Positions 54,260 through 63,940 of a DNA stretch of 64,000 nt are shown here, one piece after another (the first letter of the stretch is position 1; every line of letters starts with the position of its first letter). The translations under genes and the position numbers were made by a program. The notes under the pieces are model-generated. The model worked only from the letters and a program-made list of their open reading frames with translations, did not search any database and had not been told where the DNA came from. Source of the DNA: Azoarcus sp. L1K30. Its GTDB lineage: Bacteria; Pseudomonadota; Gammaproteobacteria; Burkholderiales; Rhodocyclaceae. The stretch is taken from NCBI RefSeq assembly GCF_018122735.1, contig NZ_JAGRRD010000001.1, forward strand, positions 268,375-332,374, read 5' to 3'.

Positions 54260-57200
54260 ATGCGCCCAACCTTTGTCTTGAGGATTTTCCCTGAGGGGTT
54301 GCGATTGGAGCGTGCCGCCTTGGTAAGACGCATTTCTATGAGCTTGGTCTGGATGGTTCTGGCCATACTGGCATGTGCGGCGCGTGCAGATGGCAAGACG
54401 TTGCGGGTTGTCACCGATAACAACTACCCACCGTATGTCTTCCTTGGCCCAGATGGGCAAGCCCAAGGCTACATTGTCGACCTTTGGAAACTCTGGGAGA
54501 AGAAGACGGGCGTGACCGTCGATTTCCAGGCTGTTCAATGGGCGATTGCTCAACGGAGGCTGCTCGAAGGGCAGGCCGACGTGATCGACATGATCTATCG
54601 CACCCCGACCCGCGAACAGCTCTATGATTTCTCGCAACCCTACGCAACGCTGCCGGTTAGCATATTCGTAGACGCGTCAGTTCACGGAATTATTGACGTC
54701 AGTACCATGCAGGGGTTCTCTGTTGGCGTTCAGCGCGGGGACGCCTGTATCGAACAGCTCACGATGATGGGGGTCGGCAATCTGGTTCCCTATCCCAATT
54801 ACGAAGCCATTCTGGCCTCCGCGCGTGCAGGTCAGATCAAGATGTTCTGTATGGATGAGGCCCCAGCCAACTATTACCTCTATCTGTATCGCGACCAAAT
54901 GCGCATTGCCAAGGCATTCACATTATACGAAGGGCAGTTTCACTGGGCGGTGGCAAAGGGGAGTCAGGATATCTTTGCGGTCGTTCGGAACGGCATGGAT
55001 CTCATTACCGCCGCCGAGCGCGACGCCTTGCATAAGAAGTGGTTTGTGCAGCCGGTGGAGTACAAGTCCTATCTGAAGCTGGCCTTGGTCGTCATTGGCG
55101 TTGTGCTGGCCATAGTGGCCGCCGTCACATTGTGGATCCGTTTCCTTCGTCGGCTGGTGAATGCGAGGACTGTCGAGGTTCGCCAGAAGAACGAGGCGCT
55201 GGAGCTCGCGACGCGCCACCTTATGGTGGAGCAGGCTCAACTGCGGGCGGTCTTCGAGAGCAGTCCCGATGCCATCGCACTTAAAGATCGCAACGGCGTG
55301 TACGTTGACTGCAACACCGTCGCCGCGCAGATGCTCGGCCGGTCTCGAGACCAGATTGTTGGCCACACTGACGGCGAACTTTTCAGGGATGAGGCGTTTG
55401 TTGCATTCGTGAAGCGGTACGACCAGGACGTGCTACATGGCAAGCGACGTGTGTATGAGAGGCAATTCGACGCAGCCGACGGCTCGGCACGTCACAGTGA
55501 AATTGTGAAAGTGCCAGTTCGCGCCGCCGATGGAGCGATCGAGCGCGTGCTGATTGTTGGACACGACTTGACCGAACGTCATCGTTCCGAACAAGAGCTC
55601 CGAATTGCAGCGGTCGCTTTCGAAAGTCACGACGGCATGATGATCACGGATACCCGCGGAATGATTCAACGTATCAACGCGGCGTTCTCACGCATGAGTG
55701 GCTATTCGGCCGATGAGGTCGTGGGCCGCACACCGCGTTTTCTGAATTCGGGGGTGAATGGCCGTAACTTCTACGGTGCGATTGTGGCAGCCTTGTCGCG
55801 CAAGGGTTACTGGGCCGGCGAAATTACCAATCGGCACCGTGATGGCGGAACATTTATCACCCGCGTGTCGATCACTGTGGTGCCGGATGCGCAGGGGCAG
55901 CCGCTTCACTATGTTTGCCATTTCCAGGATATCTCGGCGGAACGGCAGGCTCAGGCGCTTGCGGAACACCTGAGACGGTTTGACCAGCTCACAGGTCTGC
56001 CGAACCGTAGTCTGCTGGAAGAGCGCATCGACCGTGCGTTGATCGACAGCGCAGAGAGTCACGAGTTTGGCGCCGTGATGATGCTCGACCTTGACTTCTT
56101 TCAAAAGGTGAATGATTCACGAAGCCATGCTGTTGGTGACCGCGTGCTTATTGAAGTGGCTGATCGAATGAAGGCTGCTGTCAAAGAGGGCGATACGATC
56201 GGCCGGTTTGCGGGCGACAGTTTCGTCCTGATCGCCGCAAATCTGGGACGGGATCGCCAAGCTGCGGCCGGAAGCGCACAAGCGTTGGCGGAGACGGTCC
56301 GGCTGGCGGTCAGCGAGCCGATGGAAGTTGGCGAGCACCGGATCGTGAGTACGGTTTCGATCGGCATGACGATGTTCTTTGGTCGCCAGACGCCTGCGGA
56401 TGCATTGCTGCGCCAAGCGGAGCTGGCCATGTACAAGAGCAAGAATATAGGTCGTAATGCTGTACGATTTTTCGAAGACGAAATGCAGCTGGAGCTGGAC
56501 CGGCGCAATCTTCTGGAAGACGAATTGCGTGACGCTATTGAACATCAACAGCTCGCGTTGTACTACCAGGTGCAGGTCGATAACGAGGGTGTCCCCGTCG
56601 GCGCCGAGGCACTCGTGCGTTGGATCCATCCGGTGCGAGGCGTCGTGCCGCCTTCAGCGTTCATCCCGCTGGCAGAGGAGACGGGCCTGATTGAGCCAAT
56701 CGGCCGTTGGGCGCTCGCAACGGCATGTCGGCAACTTTCCAGATGGTCGAGTCACGAGGTGTTCTGTTGTTTGAGTCTTGCCGTCAACGTGAGCCCGCGC
56801 CAGTTCAAATCCGCCACCTTCGTTCAGGACGTTCTTGCTGAACTGGAGCGAACCGGGGCGTCGGCTTGCAAGCTGAAACTCGAGGTGACCGAGAGCCTTG
56901 CAATAGATGATTTCGATGCGTCGGTCGATAAGCTTGAACGACTCAAGCAGAGCGGCATACGGATTTCGCTGGACGATTTCGGCACGGGGAATTCTTCGCT
57001 CAACTATTTGACGAAACTGCCGCTGGCGCAACTGAAGATTGACAAGTCATTTGTTGATGAGCTGCCGGCAAGCCACCGCGATGCAATGGTGGCCCAGACA
57101 ATCATTGCCATGGGCCGGGGCCTGGAGCTCGATGTGATAGCTGAGGGCGTCGAAACCCGCGCGCAGTATGAATATCTTGCAGACCAAGGTTGTCATGCAT

Positions 57201-57289
57201 TTCAAGGTTATCTGTTCGGAAGACCTCAGCCTCTGAGCGTCTTCGAGGCGGAAGTTCGTGAGCAGACTGCATTGCAGGCCTCCCGATGA
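54260..57289 (+). CDS. Periplasmic-binding sensor with PAS-PAS-GGDEF(degenerate)-EAL
   Basis: 1009 aa. Signal/anchor near residues 27-43, a type 3 solute-binding (SBP_bac_3) sensor to about 270, a membrane segment (275-300), two PAS domains (about 330-450 and 455-580), then GGDEF and EAL. The cyclase motif reads AGDSF instead of GGDEF, so synthesis is unlikely. The EAL part is complete: EALVRW, NVSPRQF, EVTES, DDFGTG, KIDKSFV, AEGVET. It should hydrolyse c-di-GMP in response to a periplasmic ligand. Start uncertain: ATG 54260 or 54338, both before the signal segment. Its stop overlaps the next gene (ATGA). Confidence 0.9.
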   Translation: MRPTFVLRIFPEGLRLERAALVRRISMSLVWMVLAILACAARADGKTLRVVTDNNYPPYVFLGPDGQAQGYIVDLWKLWEKKTGVTVDFQAVQWAIAQRRLLEGQADVIDMIYRTPTREQLYDFSQPYATLPVSIFVDASVHGIIDVSTMQGFSVGVQRGDACIEQLTMMGVGNLVPYPNYEAILASARAGQIKMFCMDEAPANYYLYLYRDQMRIAKAFTLYEGQFHWAVAKGSQDIFAVVRNGMDLITAAERDALHKKWFVQPVEYKSYLKLALVVIGVVLAIVAAVTLWIRFLRRLVNARTVEVRQKNEALELATRHLMVEQAQLRAVFESSPDAIALKDRNGVYVDCNTVAAQMLGRSRDQIVGHTDGELFRDEAFVAFVKRYDQDVLHGKRRVYERQFDAADGSARHSEIVKVPVRAADGAIERVLIVGHDLTERHRSEQELRIAAVAFESHDGMMITDTRGMIQRINAAFSRMSGYSADEVVGRTPRFLNSGVNGRNFYGAIVAALSRKGYWAGEITNRHRDGGTFITRVSITVVPDAQGQPLHYVCHFQDISAERQAQALAEHLRRFDQLTGLPNRSLLEERIDRALIDSAESHEFGAVMMLDLDFFQKVNDSRSHAVGDRVLIEVADRMKAAVKEGDTIGRFAGDSFVLIAANLGRDRQAAAGSAQALAETVRLAVSEPMEVGEHRIVSTVSIGMTMFFGRQTPADALLRQAELAMYKSKNIGRNAVRFFEDEMQLELDRRNLLEDELRDAIEHQQLALYYQVQVDNEGVPVGAEALVRWIHPVRGVVPPSAFIPLAEETGLIEPIGRWALATACRQLSRWSSHEVFCCLSLAVNVSPRQFKSATFVQDVLAELERTGASACKLKLEVTESLAIDDFDASVDKLERLKQSGIRISLDDFGTGNSSLNYLTKLPLAQLKIDKSFVDELPASHRDAMVAQTIIAMGRGLELDVIAEGVETRAQYEYLADQGCHAFQGYLFGRPQPLSVFEAEVREQTALQASR

Positions 57290-58620
57290 AATACAGCAGC
57301 AGTCGACTTTTCTCCTGGGTCGGATTTTGTGTGCTGACTGTTTTCTCGGCAATGTCGACGCATGCCGGTACGTTGGTGATCGCAACGGTGGACAATGGCC
57401 ACATGCTTCGTCTGCAAGACCTGAGTAGCTTCTTTGAGAAGGAGCATCCGGATATTCACCTTCGGTGGGCTGTCTTCAAGGAAAGCGTGCTGAGGCAGGC
57501 TGTTCGAGCTGACATCAATACGCAGGGCGGGCAATTCGATGTGATCACCATTGGCACGTTTGAAGCACCGATCTGGGCTTCCCGTGGCTGGATTGTTCCG
57601 ATCCGCACTGGATCTGATTACGACGTCGACGACCTTCTGCCCAATGTCCGAGAATCACTCTCATACGACGGCGTTCTCTACGGCGCGCCGATCTATGGTG
57701 AGAGTTCCATGTTGATGTATCGCAAGGATCTGATGCGCAAGGCGGGACTCGAGATGCCTCGCAATCCGACCTGGACACAAGTTGCCGCATTTGCTGCCAA
57801 GCTCCACGACCCCGCAAATGGTGTGTATGGCATTTGTCTGCGTGGTAGTCCGGGTTGGGGGGAAAACATGACGTTGGTGACGACAATCGTCAATGCGTTC
57901 GGGGGCCAATGGTTCGACATGGATCAGCGCCCTCGGTTAGACAGCCAGGCGTGGAGCCGTGCTGTAGGTCTTTATGTTGATCTGCTGAAAGCATATGGTC
58001 CGCCCGGAGCGGTTTCGATGGGATACAACGAGATTCTGGCGCTGTTTCGGACAGGCAAATGCGCGCAATGGGTCGATGCGACGGTTGCCGCAGGTTTCCT
58101 CGCGGACCCGGAGTCGAGCGCGGTGGCAAACGAGGTTGGCTTCGCCGCCGCGCCGTCCGAGGTGACGACCAAAGGTTCGCATTGGCTTTGGGCTTGGGCG
58201 CTGGCTATTCCGCGTGGCACCGATCCGGTCCGGGAAACTGATGCGCAGAAATTCATCACTTGGGCGACCTCACGCGAGTACATCAGGCTGGTTGCTGCAC
58301 GGAATGGCTGGTCGGCTGTGCCGACGGGTGCTCGTCGCTCGACCTACGCAAACCCGGATTTTCAGCGGGTGGCGCCTTGGGCCAAATATGAGCTTGAGGG
58401 GATACTTCGCGCCGATCCGACGGACGCTACATTGTCTCCCAGCCCCTATTCAGGGATCCAGTTCGTGACGATTCCTCCGTTCCGCGCCATTGGCGATGAA
58501 GTTGGCAAGTTGATCCGCCAAGCAGTCACAGGACACTTGAGCGTGAAAGAAGCGCTTGCCCGAGGGCAGTACTTCGCGCAGCGGCAGATGCTTCTAAATG
58601 GCTACCCGAAATGGAAATGA
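57286..58620 (+). CDS. ABC-type extracellular solute-binding protein family 1
   Basis: 444 aa. Signal peptide (MKYSSSRLFSWVGFCVLTVFSAMSTHAG pattern; cleavage near residue 27). The fold matches polyol/sugar-binding proteins such as SmoE: TLVIATVDNGHML, QGGQFDVITIGTFEAPIWASRGWIVPI, YGAPIYGESSMLMYRKDL, then NGVYGICLRGSPGWGEN. No permease or ATPase genes are adjacent. The four-base overlap with the c-di-GMP sensor gene indicates they act together, so it may present ligand to the sensor instead of to a transporter. Confidence 0.9.
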   Translation: MKYSSSRLFSWVGFCVLTVFSAMSTHAGTLVIATVDNGHMLRLQDLSSFFEKEHPDIHLRWAVFKESVLRQAVRADINTQGGQFDVITIGTFEAPIWASRGWIVPIRTGSDYDVDDLLPNVRESLSYDGVLYGAPIYGESSMLMYRKDLMRKAGLEMPRNPTWTQVAAFAAKLHDPANGVYGICLRGSPGWGENMTLVTTIVNAFGGQWFDMDQRPRLDSQAWSRAVGLYVDLLKAYGPPGAVSMGYNEILALFRTGKCAQWVDATVAAGFLADPESSAVANEVGFAAAPSEVTTKGSHWLWAWALAIPRGTDPVRETDAQKFITWATSREYIRLVAARNGWSAVPTGARRSTYANPDFQRVAPWAKYELEGILRADPTDATLSPSPYSGIQFVTIPPFRAIGDEVGKLIRQAVTGHLSVKEALARGQYFAQRQMLLNGYPKWK

Positions 58621-58649
58621 GGTTTTCTTAGCCGCCACTACCCCGCAGA

Positions 58650-59513
58650 TCAGAGGCCGAGCTGGGCGGTCAGAGCGGTTTCGACCGGCATGGCTTCGCG
58701 TCCGAGCAGTCGGGCGAAGTCGCCGGTCTGGATGTCGTAGCCGCCGCGGTCCATGGCGGCGAACATGCCGGCCAGCGCGTCGGCCAGCCATTGCGGCATA
58801 CCGGTGGCGCCGACCAGAATCGCCGCGTAGTCGGCCGTCGGCAGCACGTGGTAAGCCACCGGCTTGCCGCTGCGCACTTCGAGCAGCGCGGCCACGTCGG
58901 CCATGTTCAGTGCGGTGGGGCCGGTCAGGGTGTAGGTCTTTCCCGCGTGTCCTTCAGTCGTCAGCACCCGCGCGGCCGCAGCGGCGAGGTCGGCGCGGCG
59001 GATGAAACGCGCCTTGCCATGCTGGTTGGGCGATGCCACGCCGCGTTCGGCATAGCCATTGACGAAGGCGGGCAGTACGTCGGTATAGACCCCATGGCGC
59101 AGGATAGTGGTGTCGAGGTCGCTTTCTGCCAGTGCGCGCTCGGTGTCCGCATGGATGCGGGCGAAGCCGAAAGGCGAATCTTCTGCGGTATCGACGAAGC
59201 TGGTGTAGACAATGCGCTTGACGCCAGCGCGCTTGGCGGCGGCAATGGCATTGCGGTGCTGCGCGATGCGGATGTCGATCGGGGCATCGCCGGAGACCAG
59301 GTAGAGGGTGTCGATGCCCTGGTAGGCGGCGTCGAGGCTTGCGGGATCGGCGTAGTCGGCCTTGCGCAGCTGGACGCCCTTGGTTTCGAGTGCGGCTGCG
59401 GCTTCCGGCTTGCGCGTACCGGCGACGATCTGTGCGGCAGGGGTGCCGCTTTCGATGAGGGCGTTGATGACAGCGTTGCCGAGTTGGCCGGTGGCGCCTG
59501 CGATGAAGATCAT
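58650..59513 (-). CDS. NmrA-like NAD(P)H-binding oxidoreductase (QorB/atypical SDR)
   Basis: 287 aa. The nucleotide motif GATGQLGNAV at residues 6-15 and KADYADPASLDAAYQGIDTLYLVSG near 50-75 mark the NmrA/QOR2 group of atypical SDRs, which lack the Tyr-x3-Lys pair and reduce quinones or sense NADP. AGGAGCAGATC precedes the ATG at 59513; the long open frame to 60344 is a shadow of the neighbouring LysR gene. The divergent LysR is its probable regulator. Confidence 0.92.
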   Translation of the reverse strand: MIFIAGATGQLGNAVINALIESGTPAAQIVAGTRKPEAAAALETKGVQLRKADYADPASLDAAYQGIDTLYLVSGDAPIDIRIAQHRNAIAAAKRAGVKRIVYTSFVDTAEDSPFGFARIHADTERALAESDLDTTILRHGVYTDVLPAFVNGYAERGVASPNQHGKARFIRRADLAAAAARVLTTEGHAGKTYTLTGPTALNMADVAALLEVRSGKPVAYHVLPTADYAAILVGATGMPQWLADALAGMFAAMDRGGYDIQTGDFARLLGREAMPVETALTAQLGL

Positions 59514-59595
59514 GATCTGCTCCTGTGGTGGTTGAGGTCCCGATGGGATGGGACGCATCTTGCCTATCCTCAATATGTAGATAAACGCCGGGAAT

Positions 59596-59605
59596 ATCAT
59601 ATGAT
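59596..59605. promoter_or_regulatory. Palindrome ATCATATGAT, candidate LysR site
   Basis: A perfect 10-base palindrome in the AT-rich gap between the divergent NmrA and LysR genes, 31 bases before the LysR start. It is short and could be chance, but its place fits an autoregulatory operator. Confidence 0.35.
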
Positions 59606-59636
59606 TGATACGTTCAGTACATAAATCGAGGTGGAG

Positions 59637-60542
59637 ATGGACCGGCTTCAGTCGATGAAGATTCTGACCTGCGTGGTCGACAGCGGCGGTTTCTCGGCGG
59701 CAGCCGATCAGCTGGGCCTGTCTCAGGCCCAGGTCACGCGCCATGTCGCGGCACTCGAATCCGATCTCGGCCTGCGCCTGCTCGAGCGCACGACGCGGCG
59801 CATGCATCTGACCGAGATCGGTGAGGCATACCTGGAACGCTGCCGGCGGATACTGGCGCTGGTCGAAGAGGCTGATGCGATGGGGGAGGCGCACCGTGGC
59901 GAGCCGCGTGGGGTGTTGCGGCTGACCAGTTCCGTATCCTTCGCGCGCGTGCATCTGGCTCCGGCGGTTGCGGCGTACATGCAGCAGTTTCCGGAGACGG
60001 GCTTCGATCTCATACTCAGCGACCGAACGCTCAACATGGTCGACGAGGGCATCGATCTCGCGTTCCGGATCACGCAGGCCGTGGATCCGGGCCTGGTGGC
60101 GCGGCGCCTGGCGCCGTGTCGCATCGTGGTCTGTGCCGCGCCTGCCTACATCGAACGCAGGGGACGGCCGTCGACGCCGGCCGATCTGCTCGCTCACGAC
60201 TGTCTGAGCCACAGTTACTTCAAGCGCAGCGTCTGGCCGTTTCGCGGCGCGGGCGGTGAGCAGAACATCGCCGTGCACACGCGCGTGGCCGGCGATGTGG
60301 ATTTTCTGCATGCGCTGGCGCGCGCCGGGGCAGGGGTGGCGCATCTGCCGTCCTACATGCTGGGTGACGACATCCGCGCTGGCGCGCTGGTGCCGCTACT
60401 CGAAAACGACGAGATTCCGCCCGCTTCGATCTACGCCGTCTATCCGAGCCGTCACTATCTGCTGCCCAAGGTCAGGAGCTTTCTCGATTTCTTTGCTGCG
60501 TGGATTGGTGATCCGCCTTATTGGGATCGCGACTGGCGGTAA
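59637..60542 (+). CDS. LysR-family transcriptional regulator
   Basis: 301 aa, DmlR/YafC-like subgroup as the copy at 52908: MDRLQSMKILTCVVDSGGFSAAADQLGLSQAQVTRHVAALE, then DEGIDLAFRITQAVDPGLVARRLAPCRIVVC. The ATG at 59637 follows GAGGTGGAG; a GTG two codons upstream is possible. It is divergent from the NmrA-type oxidoreductase gene, a common pairing. Confidence 0.93.
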   Translation: MDRLQSMKILTCVVDSGGFSAAADQLGLSQAQVTRHVAALESDLGLRLLERTTRRMHLTEIGEAYLERCRRILALVEEADAMGEAHRGEPRGVLRLTSSVSFARVHLAPAVAAYMQQFPETGFDLILSDRTLNMVDEGIDLAFRITQAVDPGLVARRLAPCRIVVCAAPAYIERRGRPSTPADLLAHDCLSHSYFKRSVWPFRGAGGEQNIAVHTRVAGDVDFLHALARAGAGVAHLPSYMLGDDIRAGALVPLLENDEIPPASIYAVYPSRHYLLPKVRSFLDFFAAWIGDPPYWDRDWR

Positions 60543-60663
60543 GGCATCCGTTCATGCGCCCGGTGCTCGCGAGCGGCGTAAGGTGCGGTCGCGGCGAAGC
60601 GCCCTTGCAGAAACGTCGGCAATACCGCCTGTTTGACAGGGCGCGAGGGCGTGCGACGTGGTC

Positions 60664-61557
60664 TCACTGCTCGTCGTTTCGGCGCAGGAGCAGTCGGACA
60701 AACGCGTCCGCGGCAGGGGACAGGGTCGTGTTTCGTCTTCGGATCACGACAATCTTGCGTTTGATGGTCGGACCTTTCAGCGGAATCCGGCGCAGGCCCG
60801 GGCGCGCGCCGACTTCGAGCGTGGAGGAGGGCAGTATGGCTGCCCCGACGCCTGCGGCAACAAGGCCGATCGCCGTGGACAGGTGTCTGACCTCGTAGCG
60901 TCCGGACAGGTTGATGCCGTGCTTCTCGAGCTGCGCGTCCAGTGCAAGCCGGTTCGCACTCATGGTGCTGATGGCGATCAATTCCGCTTCGTGCAGATCG
61001 GACCACACCACATGATCACGATTGCTGAGCGGATGTTCTTCCCGGCAGAAGAACATGTAGGGGTCTTCCAGCAGCTGTGTCTCTTCCAGTTCCTGGTGTC
61101 GGTCGGTGGGCAGGCCAATCCCGATTTCGGCCTGGCCATGCAGGACGGCATCGCGGACTTCGAAACCGCTTGCATCGATGATCCTGATCCGGTTTCCGGG
61201 GTAGGCGAGCGCATAGCGGCGGATTGCCGCCGGCAGCGCCTGTGAAGCCATGGTCGGAATGCATGCAATGGTGAAATTGCCGCGCCCCCTGCTGGACATG
61301 TCCTTCAGCGTGCCGACCGCGCGCGTGACCTCGCCAACGATGGATTTCGCCTGAGGCAGGAATTCGCGCCCGACTGCGGTGAGTTCCACGTATCGGGTCG
61401 TGCGGTCGAGCAGGCGCAGGTCCAGATAGGCCTCCAGCTTCTGCAGACGTCGGGTGAGGGCTGTCTGGGTCACGTGCAGGTGTTCGGACGCCTTGCTGAA
61501 TCCGCCCAGCTCCGCAATGGCGACAAAGGCCTGAATGCCGTCGAAGTCGATCTTCAT
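60664..61557 (-). CDS. LysR-family transcriptional regulator (divergent from PrpF)
   Basis: 297 aa. MKIDFDGIQAFVAIAELGGFSKASEHLHVTQTALTRRLQKLE carries the helix-turn-helix. The effector domain has AEIGIGLP near residue 145 and AAGVGAAILPSSTL near 240, as in CynR/aromatic-acid LysR proteins. CAGGAGACACACAGC precedes the ATG. It is divergent from the PrpF-dctP genes and probably controls them through the dyad at 61604. Confidence 0.93.
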   Translation of the reverse strand: MKIDFDGIQAFVAIAELGGFSKASEHLHVTQTALTRRLQKLEAYLDLRLLDRTTRYVELTAVGREFLPQAKSIVGEVTRAVGTLKDMSSRGRGNFTIACIPTMASQALPAAIRRYALAYPGNRIRIIDASGFEVRDAVLHGQAEIGIGLPTDRHQELEETQLLEDPYMFFCREEHPLSNRDHVVWSDLHEAELIAISTMSANRLALDAQLEKHGINLSGRYEVRHLSTAIGLVAAGVGAAILPSSTLEVGARPGLRRIPLKGPTIKRKIVVIRRRNTTLSPAADAFVRLLLRRNDEQ

Positions 61558-61603
61558 GCTGTGTGTCTCCTGGCTGGAATCTCGTTTTGTTTATGCAAGG
61601 ATA

Positions 61604-61626
61604 GCAATAATTACGAAATTTATTGC
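61604..61626. promoter_or_regulatory. Inverted repeat GCAATAA-N9-TTATTGC, candidate LysR operator
   Basis: A perfect 7-base inverted repeat with a nine-base spacer, in a markedly AT-rich 141-base gap between the LysR and PrpF genes. Length, spacing and position are as expected for a LysR recognition site. Confidence 0.65.
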
Positions 61627-61698
61627 ATTTCCATCATTTAGCACTCCGCCCTAACATGCATCAAAACAGGCACAGCCGATGGTGCAGGAGACGAGCAG

Positions 61699-62769
61699 AT
61701 GAAAAGCATACCGTGCGTTCTGATGAGAGGGGGGGCCTCGAAGGGCCTGTTCTTCCTTGCCCGGAGTCTGCCGGCATCTGTCGCCGAACGTGACCGCCTG
61801 CTGCTTGCGGCGATGGGTTCGCCGGATCTGCGCCAGGTCGACGGCATGGGTGGGGGCGACAGTCAGAGCAGCAAGGTGGTGATCGTGGGACCGTCGAGCC
61901 GACCCGACGCCCAGCTCGAGCACCTGTTCGTGCAAGTCTCGGTGGCTCGGAACTACGTCGATGTTCGGCCCAATAGCGGCAACATGCTCTCCGGCGTGGT
62001 TCCCTTCGCCATCGATGCGGGTCTGATTGCGGCGACCTCGCCGACCACGACGGTGCGCGTACTCAATCTGAACAGCGGCAAGATCGCCGAAGTGACCGTG
62101 CAGACGCCCGGCGGCAAGCTGACCTATGAGGGCAACTGCCGGCTTGATGGCGTGCCCGGGAGCTTTGCGCCGATCACGCTGCGCTTTCTCGATCCCGCTG
62201 GCACCCGTACCGGGGTGTTGCTGCCAACCGGCCGGGCTCGCGACCTGATCGGCGATGTCGAAGTCAGCTGTATCGATTGCGCGATCCCGCTGGTTCTGGT
62301 CAAGGCCGAAGCGCTGGGCAAGACCGGCCATGAATCCAAGGCGGAACTCGATGCCGATGCGGCGTTCTCGCAGCGGCTGAAGGCAATTCGTTTCGAGGCC
62401 GCCAGGCTGATGGGTCTCGAAGAGGGGGAGAGCGTGGCGCTGCCCAAGATCGCCATCGTCGCGTCGCCGCGTCACGGCGGCAGCATTGCCGCGCGTTATT
62501 TTTCGCCGAAATGGTGTCACGCCACTTTCGGTATTTCGGGAGCATTGGCACTGGCAGCAGCCTGTCATGTCGGCGGCTCGGTGGCCGAACACTTCGTCGA
62601 ACTCGATATCGATCATCCCGGCCAGATCGTGATCGAGCACCCAAGCGGCACCCTGTCTTTCAAGGTGCAACTGGCAGAGCGGGCCGCCACCCCGATTCCC
62701 GCTATTCGTAGCGCCACCGTTGTGACGACCGCGAGGCCGTTGCTCAGTGGCGACGTCCTGGTGCCCTGA
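61699..62769 (+). CDS. PrpF-family isomerase, second copy
   Basis: 356 aa. PrpF/GalD fold: VLMRGGASKGLFF near residue 8, MGSPDLRQVDGMGGGDSQSSKVV near 40-60, VRPNSGNMLSGVVPFA near 90 and IEHPSGTLSF near the end. The position held by Cys in the 16985 copy (PNCGN) is Ser here (PNSGN), which is a notable active-site difference and recalls that PrpF members vary there. With its own LysR and TRAP binding protein it probably handles an unsaturated tricarboxylate or a related acid. GCAGGAGACGAGCAG precedes the ATG. Confidence 0.9.
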   Translation: MKSIPCVLMRGGASKGLFFLARSLPASVAERDRLLLAAMGSPDLRQVDGMGGGDSQSSKVVIVGPSSRPDAQLEHLFVQVSVARNYVDVRPNSGNMLSGVVPFAIDAGLIAATSPTTTVRVLNLNSGKIAEVTVQTPGGKLTYEGNCRLDGVPGSFAPITLRFLDPAGTRTGVLLPTGRARDLIGDVEVSCIDCAIPLVLVKAEALGKTGHESKAELDADAAFSQRLKAIRFEAARLMGLEEGESVALPKIAIVASPRHGGSIAARYFSPKWCHATFGISGALALAAACHVGGSVAEHFVELDIDHPGQIVIEHPSGTLSFKVQLAERAATPIPAIRSATVVTTARPLLSGDVLVP

Positions 62770-62870
62770 GGGGCATCGTCAGGCATCACAGGCTCGATCG
62801 ATGCCGACTTTCATTTGATCCATTCAAGAGCCACAACAGATTCAGACAGACCACAAAGAGGAGACACACC

Positions 62871-63869
62871 ATGAACCGCATGCTCGCCATTTCCGCCGCT
62901 GTTGGCATCTTCTGTTCCGGCGCCGCCCTTGCGCAGGAGCCGATCGTGATCAAGTTTTCGCATGTCGTCGCCGCGGAGACGCCCAAGGGCCAGGCCACGG
63001 ATTTCTTCAAGAAGCGCGCCGAAGAATTGACCAACGGCAGGGTCAAGGTCGAGGTCTTCGGTAACAGCACGCTGTACAAGGACAAGGAAGAACTCGAGGC
63101 GCTGCAGTTGGGGTCGGTCCAGATGCTGGCGCCTGTTGCCAGCAAGTTTGCGCCGGCTGGCATCAAGGAGTTCGAAGTTTTCGACCTGCCCTACATCTTC
63201 CCCGACGCCGAGGCGCTGCACCGTGTGACCCGTGGCCCGATCGGCGAGTCCCTGCTCAAGAAACTCGAGCCGCGTGGCATGGTCGGCCTCGGCTTCTGGG
63301 ATGCGGGCTTTCGCGTGCTGAGCTCGAACAAGCCGATCCATGTGCCGGACGATGCCAAGGGTCAGAAGATCCGCATCAACTCGTCAAAGGTGAACCAGGC
63401 GATCATGCGCTCGATCGGTGCGCTGCCCCAGAGCATGGCCTTTTCCGAGGTCTACCAGGCGCTGCAGACCGGTGTCGTGGATGGCGCGGACGGCAACATG
63501 GCCAACCTCTACACCCAGAAGCAGTACGAAGTGCAGAAATACGTCACGCTGACCCATCACACCTATAGCGGCTATGTCGTGGTCGCCAACAAGAAGTTCT
63601 GGGACGGGCTGCCTGCCGATATCCGCGGCCAGCTGGAAGTTGCGATGAAGGAAGCCATCGCCTTCAACGACAAGGTTGCCGAGCAGGATGAAGCGCACGC
63701 GATCGCCGAGATCAAGGCTTCCGGCAAGACCGAGATCTACACCCCGACCGCTGCCGAGAAGGCGCTCTGGATCAAGGCAATGGAGCCGGTGCAGGACGAA
63801 CTCGCCCCGCGCGTAGGTAAGGAGCTGGTCGAGGCCATCCGCAAGGAAACCGCGGCCGTCGCCAAGTAA
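62871..63869 (+). CDS. dctP: TRAP transporter substrate-binding protein (DctP family)
   Basis: 332 aa. Signal peptide MNRMLAISAAVGIFCSGAALA with cleavage near residue 21. Classic C4-dicarboxylate DctP wording: IKFSHVVAAETPKGQATDFFKKRAEELTNGRVKVEVF, then VFDLPYIFPD, the ligand-binding Arg in GQKIRINSSKV, and SEVYQALQTGVVDGADGN. GAGGAGACACACC precedes the ATG. The permease genes should follow beyond the window's right edge. The context suggests a di- or tricarboxylate substrate isomerised by the PrpF upstream. Confidence 0.95.
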   Translation: MNRMLAISAAVGIFCSGAALAQEPIVIKFSHVVAAETPKGQATDFFKKRAEELTNGRVKVEVFGNSTLYKDKEELEALQLGSVQMLAPVASKFAPAGIKEFEVFDLPYIFPDAEALHRVTRGPIGESLLKKLEPRGMVGLGFWDAGFRVLSSNKPIHVPDDAKGQKIRINSSKVNQAIMRSIGALPQSMAFSEVYQALQTGVVDGADGNMANLYTQKQYEVQKYVTLTHHTYSGYVVVANKKFWDGLPADIRGQLEVAMKEAIAFNDKVAEQDEAHAIAEIKASGKTEIYTPTAAEKALWIKAMEPVQDELAPRVGKELVEAIRKETAAVAK

Positions 63870-63940
63870 TCATCCTCGCGGCGTGCGGCGGGGGGGGCCG
63901 GGGCCACGCCCGCCCCCCCCACTTTTACGCGGCGGTTCCA

